Source: a virus
IMG/VR virus record: IMGVR_UViG_3300028287_000017
Span: 1-31,266 of that record
Length of the DNA stretch: 31,266 bases
Direction: 5' to 3' (one strand)
Shown here: piece by piece, positions 1-4,935 of the stretch
How the letters are laid out: each line of letters opens with the position of its first letter
How positions within the stretch are numbered: the first letter of the stretch is position 1
The notes under the pieces: model-generated
What the model saw: the letters and a program-made list of their open reading frames with translations, nothing else
What the model was told of the DNA's origin: nothing
Databases searched by the model: none
Made by a program: the position numbers and the translations under genes

Positions 1-116
1 CTTTGCCAAAGATTGCTTATAGCGTCTTCTACTTTTAATCTCTCTTCTGTGGTTGGTCGTTTTCCATCAGCCCACAATCCATTACGCTGGTTGATTAGTT
101 CTTTTAAATTTTTCAT
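1..116 (-). CDS. Small hypothetical protein, N-terminal part only
   Basis: The first 38 codons are present and the gene runs off the left edge. It begins MKNLKELINQRNGLWADGKR and is charged and probably helical. The ATG at 116 is set by the preceding repeated gene junction, whose AAAGAG lies just upstream of the start, exactly as for the small genes at 30409-30899. I do not recognise the family. The shared junction places it in the same class of tiny, probably early, phage genes. Because only the 5' part is visible, its length and function cannot be judged. Confidence 0.6.
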   Translation of the reverse strand, partial: MKNLKELINQRNGLWADGKRPTTEERLKVEDAISNLWQ

Positions 117-166
117 TTCTCTTTTGTTTTAAAGGTTCTCAATATGTGATAATCAAAACACTTTGA
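113..166 (-). pseudogene. C-terminal remnant of a small gene of the junction-repeat family
   Basis: In the frame read through the junction repeat, 17 codons follow an in-frame TAG (167-169) and end at the TGA overlapping the next ATG: SKCFDYHILRTFKTKEK. Its end closely matches the end of the intact 94-residue protein at 30896-31180 (..DFALHILETFKTKEK). The DNA similarity continues a few bases past the repeat, through a shared CAATAT. There is no start codon in this frame after the TAG. I read it as the 3' stump of a lost paralogue, or as a copied junction carrying flanking sequence. Confidence 0.45.
114..139 (-). repeat. Gene-junction repeat, copy at left end
   Basis: On the minus strand this reads ACCTTTAAAACAAAAGAG followed by AAATGA. 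It carries the stop of the upstream frame (TGA), the ATG of the next gene and the AAAGAG ribosome binding site. It matches copies at 30409-30432, 30482-30507, 30685-30710 and 30897-30922. Confidence 0.85.
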
Positions 167-170
167 CTAT

Positions 171-193
171 CATTCTTTGGTGTTTAAGGTTTG
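171..193 (-). repeat. Degenerate gene-junction repeat
   Basis: The minus strand reads AAACCTTAAACACCAAAGA then ATGATA. It resembles the AAC/ACC variant of the junction at 30482 and 30685 but has lost a T and the GAA before ATG. The frame opened by its ATG closes after a few codons, so it probably no longer serves a gene. Confidence 0.5.
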
Positions 194-224
194 CGCCCAT
201 TTTTATATGTCTGCGCCTATAATT

Positions 225-274
225 GTAAGGTTTTACCCTTACCGAAATCAAATCTCGTGAGGTTATACCCTTAC
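225..274. repeat. Two tandem imperfect hairpins in a noncoding stretch
   Basis: Two copies of an 18-base palindrome-like unit lie 32 bases apart: GTAAGGTTTTACCCTTAC at 225-242 and GTGAGGTTATACCCTTAC at 257-274. Each can form a 6-bp stem, the second with one mismatch. No T-run follows on either strand, so a terminator is unlikely; an operator or processing site is possible. The rest of 117-275 contains only degenerate junction repeats and a duplicated TGCGCC motif. I see no gene there. Confidence 0.4.
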
Positions 275-275
275 T

Positions 276-572
276 TTATACATCGCGATGTTCATCAATC
301 GCCAGTTTCAACCCGGCCAATTCTTCCAACGACAAATCCAAAATCATTTCAACTTTGTATTGAATGGTCGACATCAATTCTTCATCAGTGGAATCCAATG
401 CGGACAATGGGCCGTTGATGGCGCGTTCGATTTCCGTTTCCAACCGCCGCATCATTGCTTTGATGTTTTGGCGGTACAATCGTGTTCCTTTCATTGTATC
501 CATTTGTTCTAATGTCGCTTGGTACAATGCCACCAATTTGATGGCGTCTTTGAATGTTGTGAATTTATCCAT
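276..572 (-). CDS. Hypothetical helical protein, last gene of the SSB operon
   Basis: A 98-residue acidic protein (MDKFTTFKDAIKLVALYQAT...). It looks entirely alpha-helical with no membrane segment. A Met-Arg-Arg-rich stretch near residues 40-43 precedes a heptad-like region. Its ATG lies 3 nt after the stop of the 64-residue gene upstream, which supports co-translation with the DnaA-like and SSB genes. I do not recognise a family. Position suggests an accessory replication or early host-interaction role, which is inference only. Confidence 0.7.
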   Translation of the reverse strand: MDKFTTFKDAIKLVALYQATLEQMDTMKGTRLYRQNIKAMMRRLETEIERAINGPLSALDSTDEELMSTIQYKVEMILDLSLEELAGLKLAIDEHRDV

Positions 573-575
573 CTC

Positions 576-770
576 TTAAAATGTTAGCCATCTTTTACGG
601 CGTTGGTATTTGCGAATCAATCGTGCGTTGTTGTCCAATGATTTCACGATGTCATCGTTCCATTGCGTTTTGGATGCCACCAACATCGTGTTCAATGAAT
701 CCCATTGTAATTCCACAAGGTATCGGTTCACATATATCATGTGGCGGCGTTTACGAATTAACTTCTTCAT
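576..770 (-). CDS. Small basic hypothetical protein
   Basis: A 64-residue, strongly basic protein beginning MKKLIRKRRHMIYVNRYLVE and ending KYQRRKRWLTF. Basic clusters at both termini and a tryptophan-containing middle would fit nucleic-acid binding, but no fold is recognised. The ATG at 770 overlaps the 3' end of the DnaA-like gene by 20 nt, and translational coupling is likely because the only nearby ATG lies in this overlap. It belongs to the operon driven from 1961-1990. Confidence 0.65.
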   Translation of the reverse strand: MKKLIRKRRHMIYVNRYLVELQWDSLNTMLVASKTQWNDDIVKSLDNNARLIRKYQRRKRWLTF

Positions 771-1146
771 ATGCTTGCAATTTTTGTTTTAACGATTCGT
801 TTTCCGTTCTTAGGAAATCAATGATTGATTCCGCGGTTTCCTTATTCAGTCGTGCGCGTTCATCGTACTTGGTCAATATCTCGGTCAGTGCATTGAATGA
901 TTCCCGGTATTGCGGAACCAGCATCAACGCGTCGTGGTTTTTGTAATGATGTAGAATCGTGGCGTGATTCTTTCCGAAATATTTGCCCAGCGTGGTCGCG
1001 GAATAATATCCGCGACACACGTTGAACAATGCCGCACGCGGAACCACAACCGATTCAAGACGTCGTTTTTCCATCACGTCCGTGTTGTATTCTTTTTTTA
1101 AGAATGCAACCATTTCGTCAATCATTGTTGTTGGTCGTACGTTCAT
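751..1146 (-). CDS. DnaA domain IV-like DNA-binding protein
   Basis: A 131-residue protein whose centre resembles DnaA domain IV, the helix-turn-helix that reads DnaA boxes: RAALFNVCRGYYSATTLGKY followed by FGKNHATILHHYKNH at about residues 57-71. This corresponds to the GxxHTTVxHA-type signature of DnaA. The AAA+ ATPase domain is absent, since the protein is far shorter than the roughly 450 residues of DnaA. The C-terminal third (about 95-130) is a likely coiled coil. It sits 11 nt after the SSB gene. By analogy it may mark an origin or redirect host replication factors. The motif is visible; the role is inferred. Confidence 0.75.
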   Translation of the reverse strand: MNVRPTTMIDEMVAFLKKEYNTDVMEKRRLESVVVPRAALFNVCRGYYSATTLGKYFGKNHATILHHYKNHDALMLVPQYRESFNALTEILTKYDERARLNKETAESIIDFLRTENESLKQKLQAYEEVNS

Positions 1147-1157
1147 AGGGCTAAAAA

Positions 1158-1715
1158 TTAAAAAGGTAAATCATCACTCGATTCACCAAACGCATCGTTT
1201 GCCGTTGCCGTTGCAACGTTTGGTTTGCTTGTCGGCACGTTGCCTTGGTTCGGCATCAATTCGCCAACGTCGGGCAGACCTTCAAACAACGCATCGGAAT
1301 CGTTTGTGGCGTACTCAATCAAATTAGTGATGACATAAGCCGACAACCAAACCGATAGACCTTTTTTGCCTTTGTGTTCCCATTTCTTAATCCATACGTT
1401 CGCACGAATCTCACTTCCGTCCCCAATCAATCCATCAAACATTTGGCGGTTCGCCAAATATCCTTTTGGAATGTTGATGGATTTGATTTTCACAACTGGT
1501 TCTTCATGTTTGAAATTACCTTGTGGGTCTTTCGCACGAACGTGGTCCAAAATCTTGAGGTCATTCAATTGCTTTGTGGACGCCTCGTCCAAATACAAAT
1601 CGCAACCATATTTTTCCGACATTCCATCGGGTCCGCTTTCGTTTGTTAAGCGGGCATACTTTACCGAACCACTCAAGATGGTTCCGTGTCCTTTTGCAAA
1701 ATCTACATTTGCCAT
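1158..1715 (-). CDS. ssb: Single-stranded DNA-binding protein (T7 gp2.5-like OB fold)
   Basis: A 185-residue protein with a beta-rich N-terminal region of about 130 residues (KYGCDLYLDEAS..., IRANVWIKKWEHKGKKGLSV) resembling T7 gp2.5-type phage OB-fold SSBs. A low-complexity Asn/Pro/Thr linker at about 145-170 leads to the acidic tip SSDDLPF at the extreme C-terminus. That tip is the hallmark of SSBs and recruits replication partners. Start MANVDFAKGHG at 1715 follows an A-rich leader. It heads the replication genes of the operon expressed from the promoter at 1961-1990 and would protect ssDNA during replication and recombination with the YqaJ exonuclease. Confidence 0.85.
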   Translation of the reverse strand: MANVDFAKGHGTILSGSVKYARLTNESGPDGMSEKYGCDLYLDEASTKQLNDLKILDHVRAKDPQGNFKHEEPVVKIKSINIPKGYLANRQMFDGLIGDGSEIRANVWIKKWEHKGKKGLSVWLSAYVITNLIEYATNDSDALFEGLPDVGELMPNQGNVPTSKPNVATATANDAFGESSDDLPF

Positions 1716-1787
1716 AATAAAAAATTAAATAACGCCATTGTTGTTGTGTGCGATTCCGGGCGTCGTTCGGAATCGTTTGCTTGTATG

Positions 1788-1919
1788 TTATGCGTCGACC
1801 CCCAAAAGGAGCGACAACAATTTGTACACGGATAGGATTGCGAATGAACCGATGAAGAACATCGCCAGTAGAACAACCGAATATCCTATGTTTTCAAATG
1901 TGTTGTATTGCTTTTTCAT
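1788..1919 (-). CDS. Short single-pass membrane protein
   Basis: A 43-residue protein, MKKQYNTFENIGYSVVLLAM..., with one transmembrane helix at about residues 13-37 and a short cytosolic N-terminus. The frame stays open upstream to 2150, but I chose ATG 1919 because the promoter, its TSS and a 5' stem-loop lie at 1941-1990 inside that extension. The leader just before this ATG (ACCAAAC...CACCACGATT) also matches that of the gene at 2298-2516. It is first in the operon before SSB, a typical position for small early phage proteins acting on the host envelope. Function unknown. Confidence 0.6.
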   Translation of the reverse strand: MKKQYNTFENIGYSVVLLAMFFIGSFAILSVYKLLSLLLGVDA

Positions 1920-1940
1920 AATCGTGGTGTTTTGTTTGGT

Positions 1941-1956
1941 ATCGCTCCGTTGCGAT
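1941..1956 (-). promoter_or_regulatory. 5'-terminal mRNA stem-loop, AACGGA loop
   Basis: Minus-strand RNA AUCGC-AACGGA-GCGAU forms a perfect 5-bp stem with a six-base loop. It starts 4 nt after the -7 box and so would lie at or next to the transcript 5' end. The promoter at 2554-2583 has a stem-loop of the same size and spacing, with a different stem sequence and the loop AACGAA. Confidence 0.6.
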
Positions 1957-1960
1957 GGTG

Positions 1961-1990
1961 TAAACATACAACAAAAAACCGAATCCACAA
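1961..1990 (-). promoter_or_regulatory. Bacteroidota-type promoter of the SSB/DnaA-like operon
   Basis: Minus strand: TTG (1990-1988), 19-nt spacer, TATGTTTA (1968-1961), fitting TTG-N19-TAnnTTTR. The flanking element ACGTATTGTGNATTC around the TTG is shared with the promoter at 2554-2583. It would drive 1919 down to about 276. Confidence 0.7.
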
Positions 1991-2055
1991 TACGTGAATA
2001 AAAAATATTTAAAAAAAATGTTAATACAAGTGTGAAGAACCCGCCTTCCATAAAC

Positions 2056-2086
2056 TTGACTTTATCATTTGCGGTCGTTAACTTTG
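2056..2086 (+). promoter_or_regulatory. Plus-strand Bacteroidota-type promoter
   Basis: TTG at 2056-2058, a 20-nt spacer, and the consensus TAACTTTG at 2079-2086. It is the only full match I found on the plus strand and it points into a gene-free stretch that ends in a strong terminator, so it may express a noncoding RNA. A 9-bp inverted repeat (TTAACTTTG at 2078-2086, CAAAGTTAA at 2148-2156) includes the -7 box. Confidence 0.5.
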
Positions 2087-2092
2087 GCCATG

Positions 2093-2268
2093 TGAATGAA
2101 TTCACGCCCCCGGGAGGGGAGCGGCAAATCTCATTCTCATTTTTGGACAAAGTTAAAATTTAACAATAAGCCAAAAAAACAAAAGAACAACACGATTTCT
2201 TGCTCTCTCTATCTCAATTTGTTAAGTAGAAACCCCGACGAAACGAATGCGTACGTCGGGGTTTTCTC
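2093..2268 (+). ncRNA. Candidate ~175-nt plus-strand small RNA
   Basis: Bounded by the promoter at 2056-2086 and the hairpin terminator at 2229-2266, with no convincing protein on either strand. The start region has a GTGAATGAATTCAC palindrome (2092-2105) and a GC-rich CCCC-CGGGA-GGGG hairpin just after it. An A-rich middle is followed by TTTCTTGCTCTCTCT at 2196-2210. These 15 bases are perfectly complementary to the leader of the primase-helicase mRNA (28587-28573), directly over its ribosome binding site. This suggests a trans-acting antisense regulator. Both the RNA's existence and its role are inferred; the pyrimidine tract alternatively marks an old minus-strand ribosome binding site. 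Confidence 0.4.
2229..2266. terminator. Bidirectional intrinsic terminator
   Basis: AACCCCGACG (2231-2240) pairs with CGTCGGGGTT (2254-2263), a perfect 10-bp stem around a 13-nt loop that itself contains ACG/CGT. On the plus strand it is followed by TTTTCTCATTT, and on the minus strand by TTTCTAC. It can end the gene at 2298-2516 from one side and the candidate plus-strand RNA from the other. Confidence 0.8.
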
Positions 2269-2297
2269 ATTTAATGATTGGGGTGTTGGGGTTGGTT

Positions 2298-2516
2298 TTA
2301 AAAATTTAATGCAACTTGTTTGACCATTTCCTTTGCTTGGCTTAATGTGCGAACATTTGATGTGATGTTGTTCAACTCTTGGATTGCTCTTTTGCCTTCA
2401 TCATTGTTTGGAAACATGAATGACCATGAGTCTAAATATTTTGTTACACTTAAACTCGCTTCGCCTATTTCTACTCTATAAACGCCCGCGATTGATTTTG
2501 TTATTTTGTAATCCAT
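2298..2516 (-). CDS. Small hypothetical protein in its own promoter-terminator unit
   Basis: A 72-residue soluble protein beginning MDYKITKSIAGVYRVEIGEA. The N-terminal half looks like a small beta sheet ending SWSFMFPNNDEG, the C-terminal half like two helices. The frame is open further upstream, but ATG 2516 lies just after the promoter leader and has the same ACCAAACACCAC leader as the gene at 1788-1919. It lies between its own promoter (2554-2583) and a terminator (2229-2266), so it is monocistronic, like a moron. No family recognised. Confidence 0.7.
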   Translation of the reverse strand: MDYKITKSIAGVYRVEIGEASLSVTKYLDSWSFMFPNNDEGKRAIQELNNITSNVRTLSQAKEMVKQVALNF

Positions 2517-2533
2517 GATAGTGGTGTTTGGTC

Positions 2534-2549
2534 GTTGGTTCGTTCCAAC
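2534..2549 (-). promoter_or_regulatory. 5'-terminal mRNA stem-loop, AACGAA loop
   Basis: Minus-strand RNA GUUGG-AACGAA-CCAAC: a 5-bp stem and a six-base loop starting 4 nt after the -7 box. Geometry and loop match the element at 1941-1956, while all five stem pairs keep pairing with a different sequence. Confidence 0.6.
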
Positions 2550-2553
2550 ACTC

Positions 2554-2583
2554 CAAATGTAAAACAAATATTTGAATTCACAA
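2554..2583 (-). promoter_or_regulatory. Bacteroidota-type promoter, consensus -7 box
   Basis: Minus strand: TTG (2583-2581), 19-nt spacer, TACATTTG (2561-2554), a full TAnnTTTG match. It shares ACGTATTGTGNATTC with the promoter at 1961-1990 and drives the single gene at 2298-2516. Confidence 0.75.
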
Positions 2584-2612
2584 TACGTTAATAAAGTTTT
2601 TTTTATTGCATT

Positions 2613-2639
2613 AAAAAAGGGACGCCCAACGGACGCCCC
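2613..2639 (-). terminator. Terminator at the end of the late operon
   Basis: Minus-strand RNA GGGGCG-UCCGUUGGG-CGUCCC then UUUUUU: a 6-bp stem with one G-U pair and a clean U-tract. It follows the spanin gene and closes the long structural and lysis operon. The loop and neighbouring stem are the same as in the terminator at 15535-15563. Confidence 0.8.
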
Positions 2640-2687
2640 CCACAACAACAAAACAACGCATCCATCGGGACGACGTTGTTCGTTTTA

Positions 2688-3116
2688 TCATATCCCTTTC
2701 AAGAATCTTGACACCATCAATGCGATTGATATGAGCAGAATCAAAAAAAGAATCATACCCAGTTGGTCCAACAATGAACGCTTGGGCGGTTGCTCTTTAT
2801 AGATTAGGCGGTCAATAGGAACCTCAGCAATCACGCGAATGGTATCGGGCGGACACACAACATCCACACGAATGGTGTCGTGTATTCGTTGTATTCGCAC
2901 CCGTGCGCCACCGCGCACGATTTCCCGCGTTATCGTATCGCGAACGACCAATGTGTCCACCACACGGATTTCGTTCGTTACAATCGTTGTATCAACGCGA
3001 ACGATGGTGTCCGCAATGATGGTCGGGTCTTTTGCAATTGCACGTTTTAGGTGCCACGATGCGCCGCAAGACATCATCATTGATGCGGTAATTGCGACCA
3101 CGCACCATTTTGTCAT
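2688..3116 (-). CDS. Candidate unimolecular spanin (lipoprotein with C-terminal membrane anchor)
   Basis: A 142-residue protein with a signal peptide and a lipobox-like MMSC at residues 14-17, which would lipidate Cys17 for the outer membrane. The middle is beta-strand-rich with repeated DTI/DTL-hydrophobic motifs (residues 36-98). A transmembrane helix at about 119-136 is followed by a basic tail. An outer-membrane lipoprotein with a C-terminal inner-membrane anchor is the layout of u-spanins such as T1 gp11, which has a similar length. Position at the end of the lysis cassette fits. ATG 3116 overlaps the upstream TGA. Membrane layout is seen; fusion activity is inferred. Confidence 0.65.
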   Translation of the reverse strand: MTKWCVVAITASMMMSCGASWHLKRAIAKDPTIIADTIVRVDTTIVTNEIRVVDTLVVRDTITREIVRGGARVRIQRIHDTIRVDVVCPPDTIRVIAEVPIDRLIYKEQPPKRSLLDQLGMILFLILLISIALMVSRFLKGI

Positions 3117-3217
3117 CACGCCCCACACGAATCGCATTCCTCGGGGTTGTCAATTGAACATTGCGGTTGCGGGGCTTCCTCTAATTCGGAAACCCAATCA
3201 TTAAAATCGTCGGTCAT
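3116..3217 (-). CDS. 33-residue Cys-containing mini-protein
   Basis: MTDDFNDWVSELEEAP... ending CSIDNPEECDSCGA. It has three cysteines in its last 14 residues (positions 20, 28 and 31), the last two as CxxC. Its ATG follows the holin stop with no gap, and its TGA overlaps the ATG of the spanin gene. This exact fit between two real genes is the main evidence that it is translated. It is acidic with no membrane segment. No family recognised; it may mainly couple translation of the lysis genes, or bind a metal. Confidence 0.6.
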   Translation of the reverse strand: MTDDFNDWVSELEEAPQPQCSIDNPEECDSCGA

Positions 3218-3394
3218 TTATTTTGTTTTTGTGGATTTAGGGTCTTTGGAAAAGAACAACGCGAACGCCACGCCGATGAACGCGCCGAATTCACTCAATG
3301 ATGCTTTTTCGAATGCAACGAGTAACGCCCCGGTAACAAACACGATTCCGCCCACGATGGTAGTTTTGATGTTTTTGAATAGTCGTTCAATCAT
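3218..3394 (-). CDS. Candidate holin, two transmembrane segments
   Basis: A 58-residue protein, MIERLFKNIKTTIVGGIVFV..., with transmembrane helices at about 11-28 and 34-49, a short turn containing Lys and Glu between them, and a basic tail (SKDPKSTKTK). Size, hairpin topology and charged C-terminus fit class II holins. It lies downstream of the amidase and next to the spanin candidate. I chose ATG 3394, 1 nt after the upstream TAA, over an open extension to 3418 that would overlap the previous gene. The membrane protein at 3679-4077 is the alternative holin. Confidence 0.6.
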   Translation of the reverse strand: MIERLFKNIKTTIVGGIVFVTGALLVAFEKASLSEFGAFIGVAFALFFSKDPKSTKTK

Positions 3395-3395
3395 T

Positions 3396-3686
3396 TTATC
3401 TTCTTTTAAGTATATCAATCTCGCGATGCAAGTATTTGTTTTCCGTTTCTAATTCGGCAACCTTTTGGGTCAACTCAAGAATCTTCGCGCTGGCTTCTTC
3501 TAAAGCCACGGACATTTTTTCCACTCTATTTTTCAAATCGTCACGATATTGCACGCCGTCATTATTTTGCAATTCATCCTTGCGTTGTTCTGCTTTTAAT
3601 TTCAATCGCGCCTCAAAGAATTTCCATATCCCAGCGGACCCCGCGATTGTCCCAATGGTAATCAATATTTGTTCCGTACTATTCAT
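3396..3686 (-). CDS. Membrane-anchored coiled-coil protein of the lysis cassette
   Basis: A 96-residue protein with an N-terminal transmembrane segment at about 7-24 (ILITIGTIAGSAGIWKFF), a charged region, and a long coiled coil at about 50-96 ending LETENKYLHREIDILKRR. This N-in anchor plus coiled coil resembles inner-membrane spanins and similar small proteins often encoded near phage lysins. Its ATG overlaps the upstream gene by 8 nt. A helper of holin or spanin function is plausible, but a free-standing structural role cannot be excluded. Confidence 0.65.
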   Translation of the reverse strand: MNSTEQILITIGTIAGSAGIWKFFEARLKLKAEQRKDELQNNDGVQYRDDLKNRVEKMSVALEEASAKILELTQKVAELETENKYLHREIDILKRR

Positions 3687-4077
3687 GGCGATGCAATTGT
3701 TCCGTTTTTAATCTTTTCAAAGACCCAAATGATGAGAACACCAACACCAACCATCCCCAATGTGATGGCGTTGATAGTCCAATGGTGACGACATACATCA
3801 TCAATGTGGTGACGAACAGCCCGAACGTTACAATCGACGCGCGAACGCGGCATTTTAAATCGCCATTAGCCACACAAACCAATTGAAACACCCCAGCACA
3901 CACCAAAGCGATTTGGTAAAAATAGAGGGGACCTAATTCGATAAGTGTGGCCAATGGTGCAAGCAATAGATTCACCAATGCCAATGTGATTTCCGTGGGC
4001 TGGGCATCTGAATACTGCCAAACATTCAAAAGATGTTTGCCTTTGGATTTTGCCAATGACTTGATGCGCTGAATCAT
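3679..4077 (-). CDS. Multi-pass membrane protein next to the amidase
   Basis: A 132-residue protein with about four transmembrane segments (roughly 30-47, 52-70, 80-100 and 107-119), a basic N-terminus (MIQRIKSLAKSKGKHLLNVW) and a basic C-terminus. The start is ATG 4077, which overlaps the amidase stop as TAATG; an open extension to 4167 would lie inside the amidase. It could be a holin with more than three helices or an antiholin-like regulator of the candidate at 3218-3394. No family recognised. Confidence 0.65.
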   Translation of the reverse strand: MIQRIKSLAKSKGKHLLNVWQYSDAQPTEITLALVNLLLAPLATLIELGPLYFYQIALVCAGVFQLVCVANGDLKCRVRASIVTFGLFVTTLMMYVVTIGLSTPSHWGWLVLVFSSFGSLKRLKTEQLHRHE

Positions 4078-4538
4078 TATTCTTTCGTTGTTGTTTTCGT
4101 CACCTTTGGTTTCGTCACCTTTGGTTTCGGCACGCCGTATTCCTTTTGCACGTCGAACGATGGGCACGCTTTCGCCGCGAACTCATTGTGTCCGTGAATC
4201 GTTGCCGTTGGATAATCCATTTTTAAATCGGCAACAAGCTGGTCCAATGCTTTGCGTTGGGCGTCCGTGCGCGTGTCTTTTGGCTTTTTGTCCTTATCTA
4301 TACCACCAACATAGCAAATGCCGATTGATGTGGCGTTGTGGCCTTTCGTGTGCGCTCCGCTTCTATGGAGTGGGCGTCCGTTTTTTACCGCGCCATCCAA
4401 TTCAATGACGAAATGATATCCGATGTCAGACCATCCGTTGCCTTTGACGTGCCACGATTTTATCGTTTCCGTTTTTACGTCGCGGCCTTCCGGTGTTGCG
4501 GCGCAATGCAATATTATTTTTTCAATCTTACGTTCCAT
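4077..4538 (-). CDS. Endolysin: N-acetylmuramoyl-L-alanine amidase (T7 lysozyme-type)
   Basis: A 153-residue amidase_2 (PGRP-like) protein that cleaves the bond between MurNAc and L-alanine in peptidoglycan. Zinc ligands fit His11 (IILHCAATP), His117 (GHNEF) and Cys125 (ACPSFD). Tyr41 (GYHF) and Lys123 match the catalytic Tyr and Lys of T7 lysozyme. Length equals the T7 enzyme plus a short tail. There is no signal peptide, so holins must release it. The C-terminus carries a Lys/Thr-rich tail made by a 15-bp tandem repeat. It opens the lysis cassette. Confidence 0.92.
   Translation of the reverse strand: MERKIEKIILHCAATPEGRDVKTETIKSWHVKGNGWSDIGYHFVIELDGAVKNGRPLHRSGAHTKGHNATSIGICYVGGIDKDKKPKDTRTDAQRKALDQLVADLKMDYPTATIHGHNEFAAKACPSFDVQKEYGVPKPKVTKPKVTKTTTKE
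4096..4125. repeat. 15-bp tandem repeat in the amidase 3' end
   Basis: TTCGTCACCTTTGGT occurs twice in tandem (4096-4110, 4111-4125), with a partial third copy. On the minus strand it encodes the repeated PKVTK units of the amidase tail. Copy number is likely to vary by slippage. Confidence 0.9.
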
Positions 4539-4557
4539 AATAAACTATTTTTTTAGA

Positions 4558-4923
4558 TTAAGCAACCACATCCGAATTGTCGGCGATAAACGCACGCGCT
4601 TCGCTTGCGTTCATCAATGTGTATTTAGGCGCGGCTTTCTTAGAACCCAATGCAATCAATGCGCTGGTTTCCGAATCTTTCCATGACACTTCCAATTCAT
4701 ACACTATGAATTCCACATCGTTAACGCTAACCGATACGGCCGCACCGAAATCCGCTTTGTACTTTTCGCCGTACTGCGACCACGTTGGATGGATGGTTGT
4801 GGTGGTTTCCACTTCACCCTCATCATTGTATGTGCTTTCAGTCCAATCGTATCGTGTGATGGCTGACGGCAATGCATTGTCTTTGTCCGCCGCTGGAATT
4901 GAGATGTAAACGTTTCCCCTCAT
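4558..4923 (-). CDS. Hypothetical protein downstream of the receptor-binding genes
   Basis: A 121-residue soluble acidic protein, MRGNVYISIPAADKDNALPS..., mixed alpha/beta, with tryptophans in a central section (TIHPTWSQYGEKY). It contains the phrase KDSETSALIALGSKKAAPKY near the C-terminus. It lies 12 nt after the 590-residue LamG protein and 19 nt before the amidase. Position suggests a small tail accessory protein or a fibre assembly chaperone. I do not recognise the family. Confidence 0.7.
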   Translation of the reverse strand: MRGNVYISIPAADKDNALPSAITRYDWTESTYNDEGEVETTTTIHPTWSQYGEKYKADFGAAVSVSVNDVEFIVYELEVSWKDSETSALIALGSKKAAPKYTLMNASEARAFIADNSDVVA

Positions 4924-4935
4924 TTTGATTCTTTT

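Noticed and set aside
1-116. Joining the left-edge gene to the right-edge gene as one circular reading frame
   Set aside because: Placing base 31266 next to base 1 puts the two partial genes in different frames and stops the left gene at once, so direct closure is not supported by the sequence, although the ends may still be neighbours with missing bases.
1788-2150. A 120-codon minus-strand frame extending the 43-residue membrane protein upstream
   Set aside because: A consensus promoter and its 5' stem-loop lie inside the extension, and the leader before ATG 1919 matches that of another gene.
2148-2155. A minus-strand TAACTTTG box
   Set aside because: The -7 match is perfect but the nearest TTG is at a 16-nt or 24-nt spacing, outside 19-21. 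It may only be part of the inverted repeat with 2078-2086.
2096-2323. A 75-codon plus-strand frame in the gene-free gap
   Set aside because: It runs straight through the strong terminator at 2229-2266 into the opposite gene and lacks protein-like composition.
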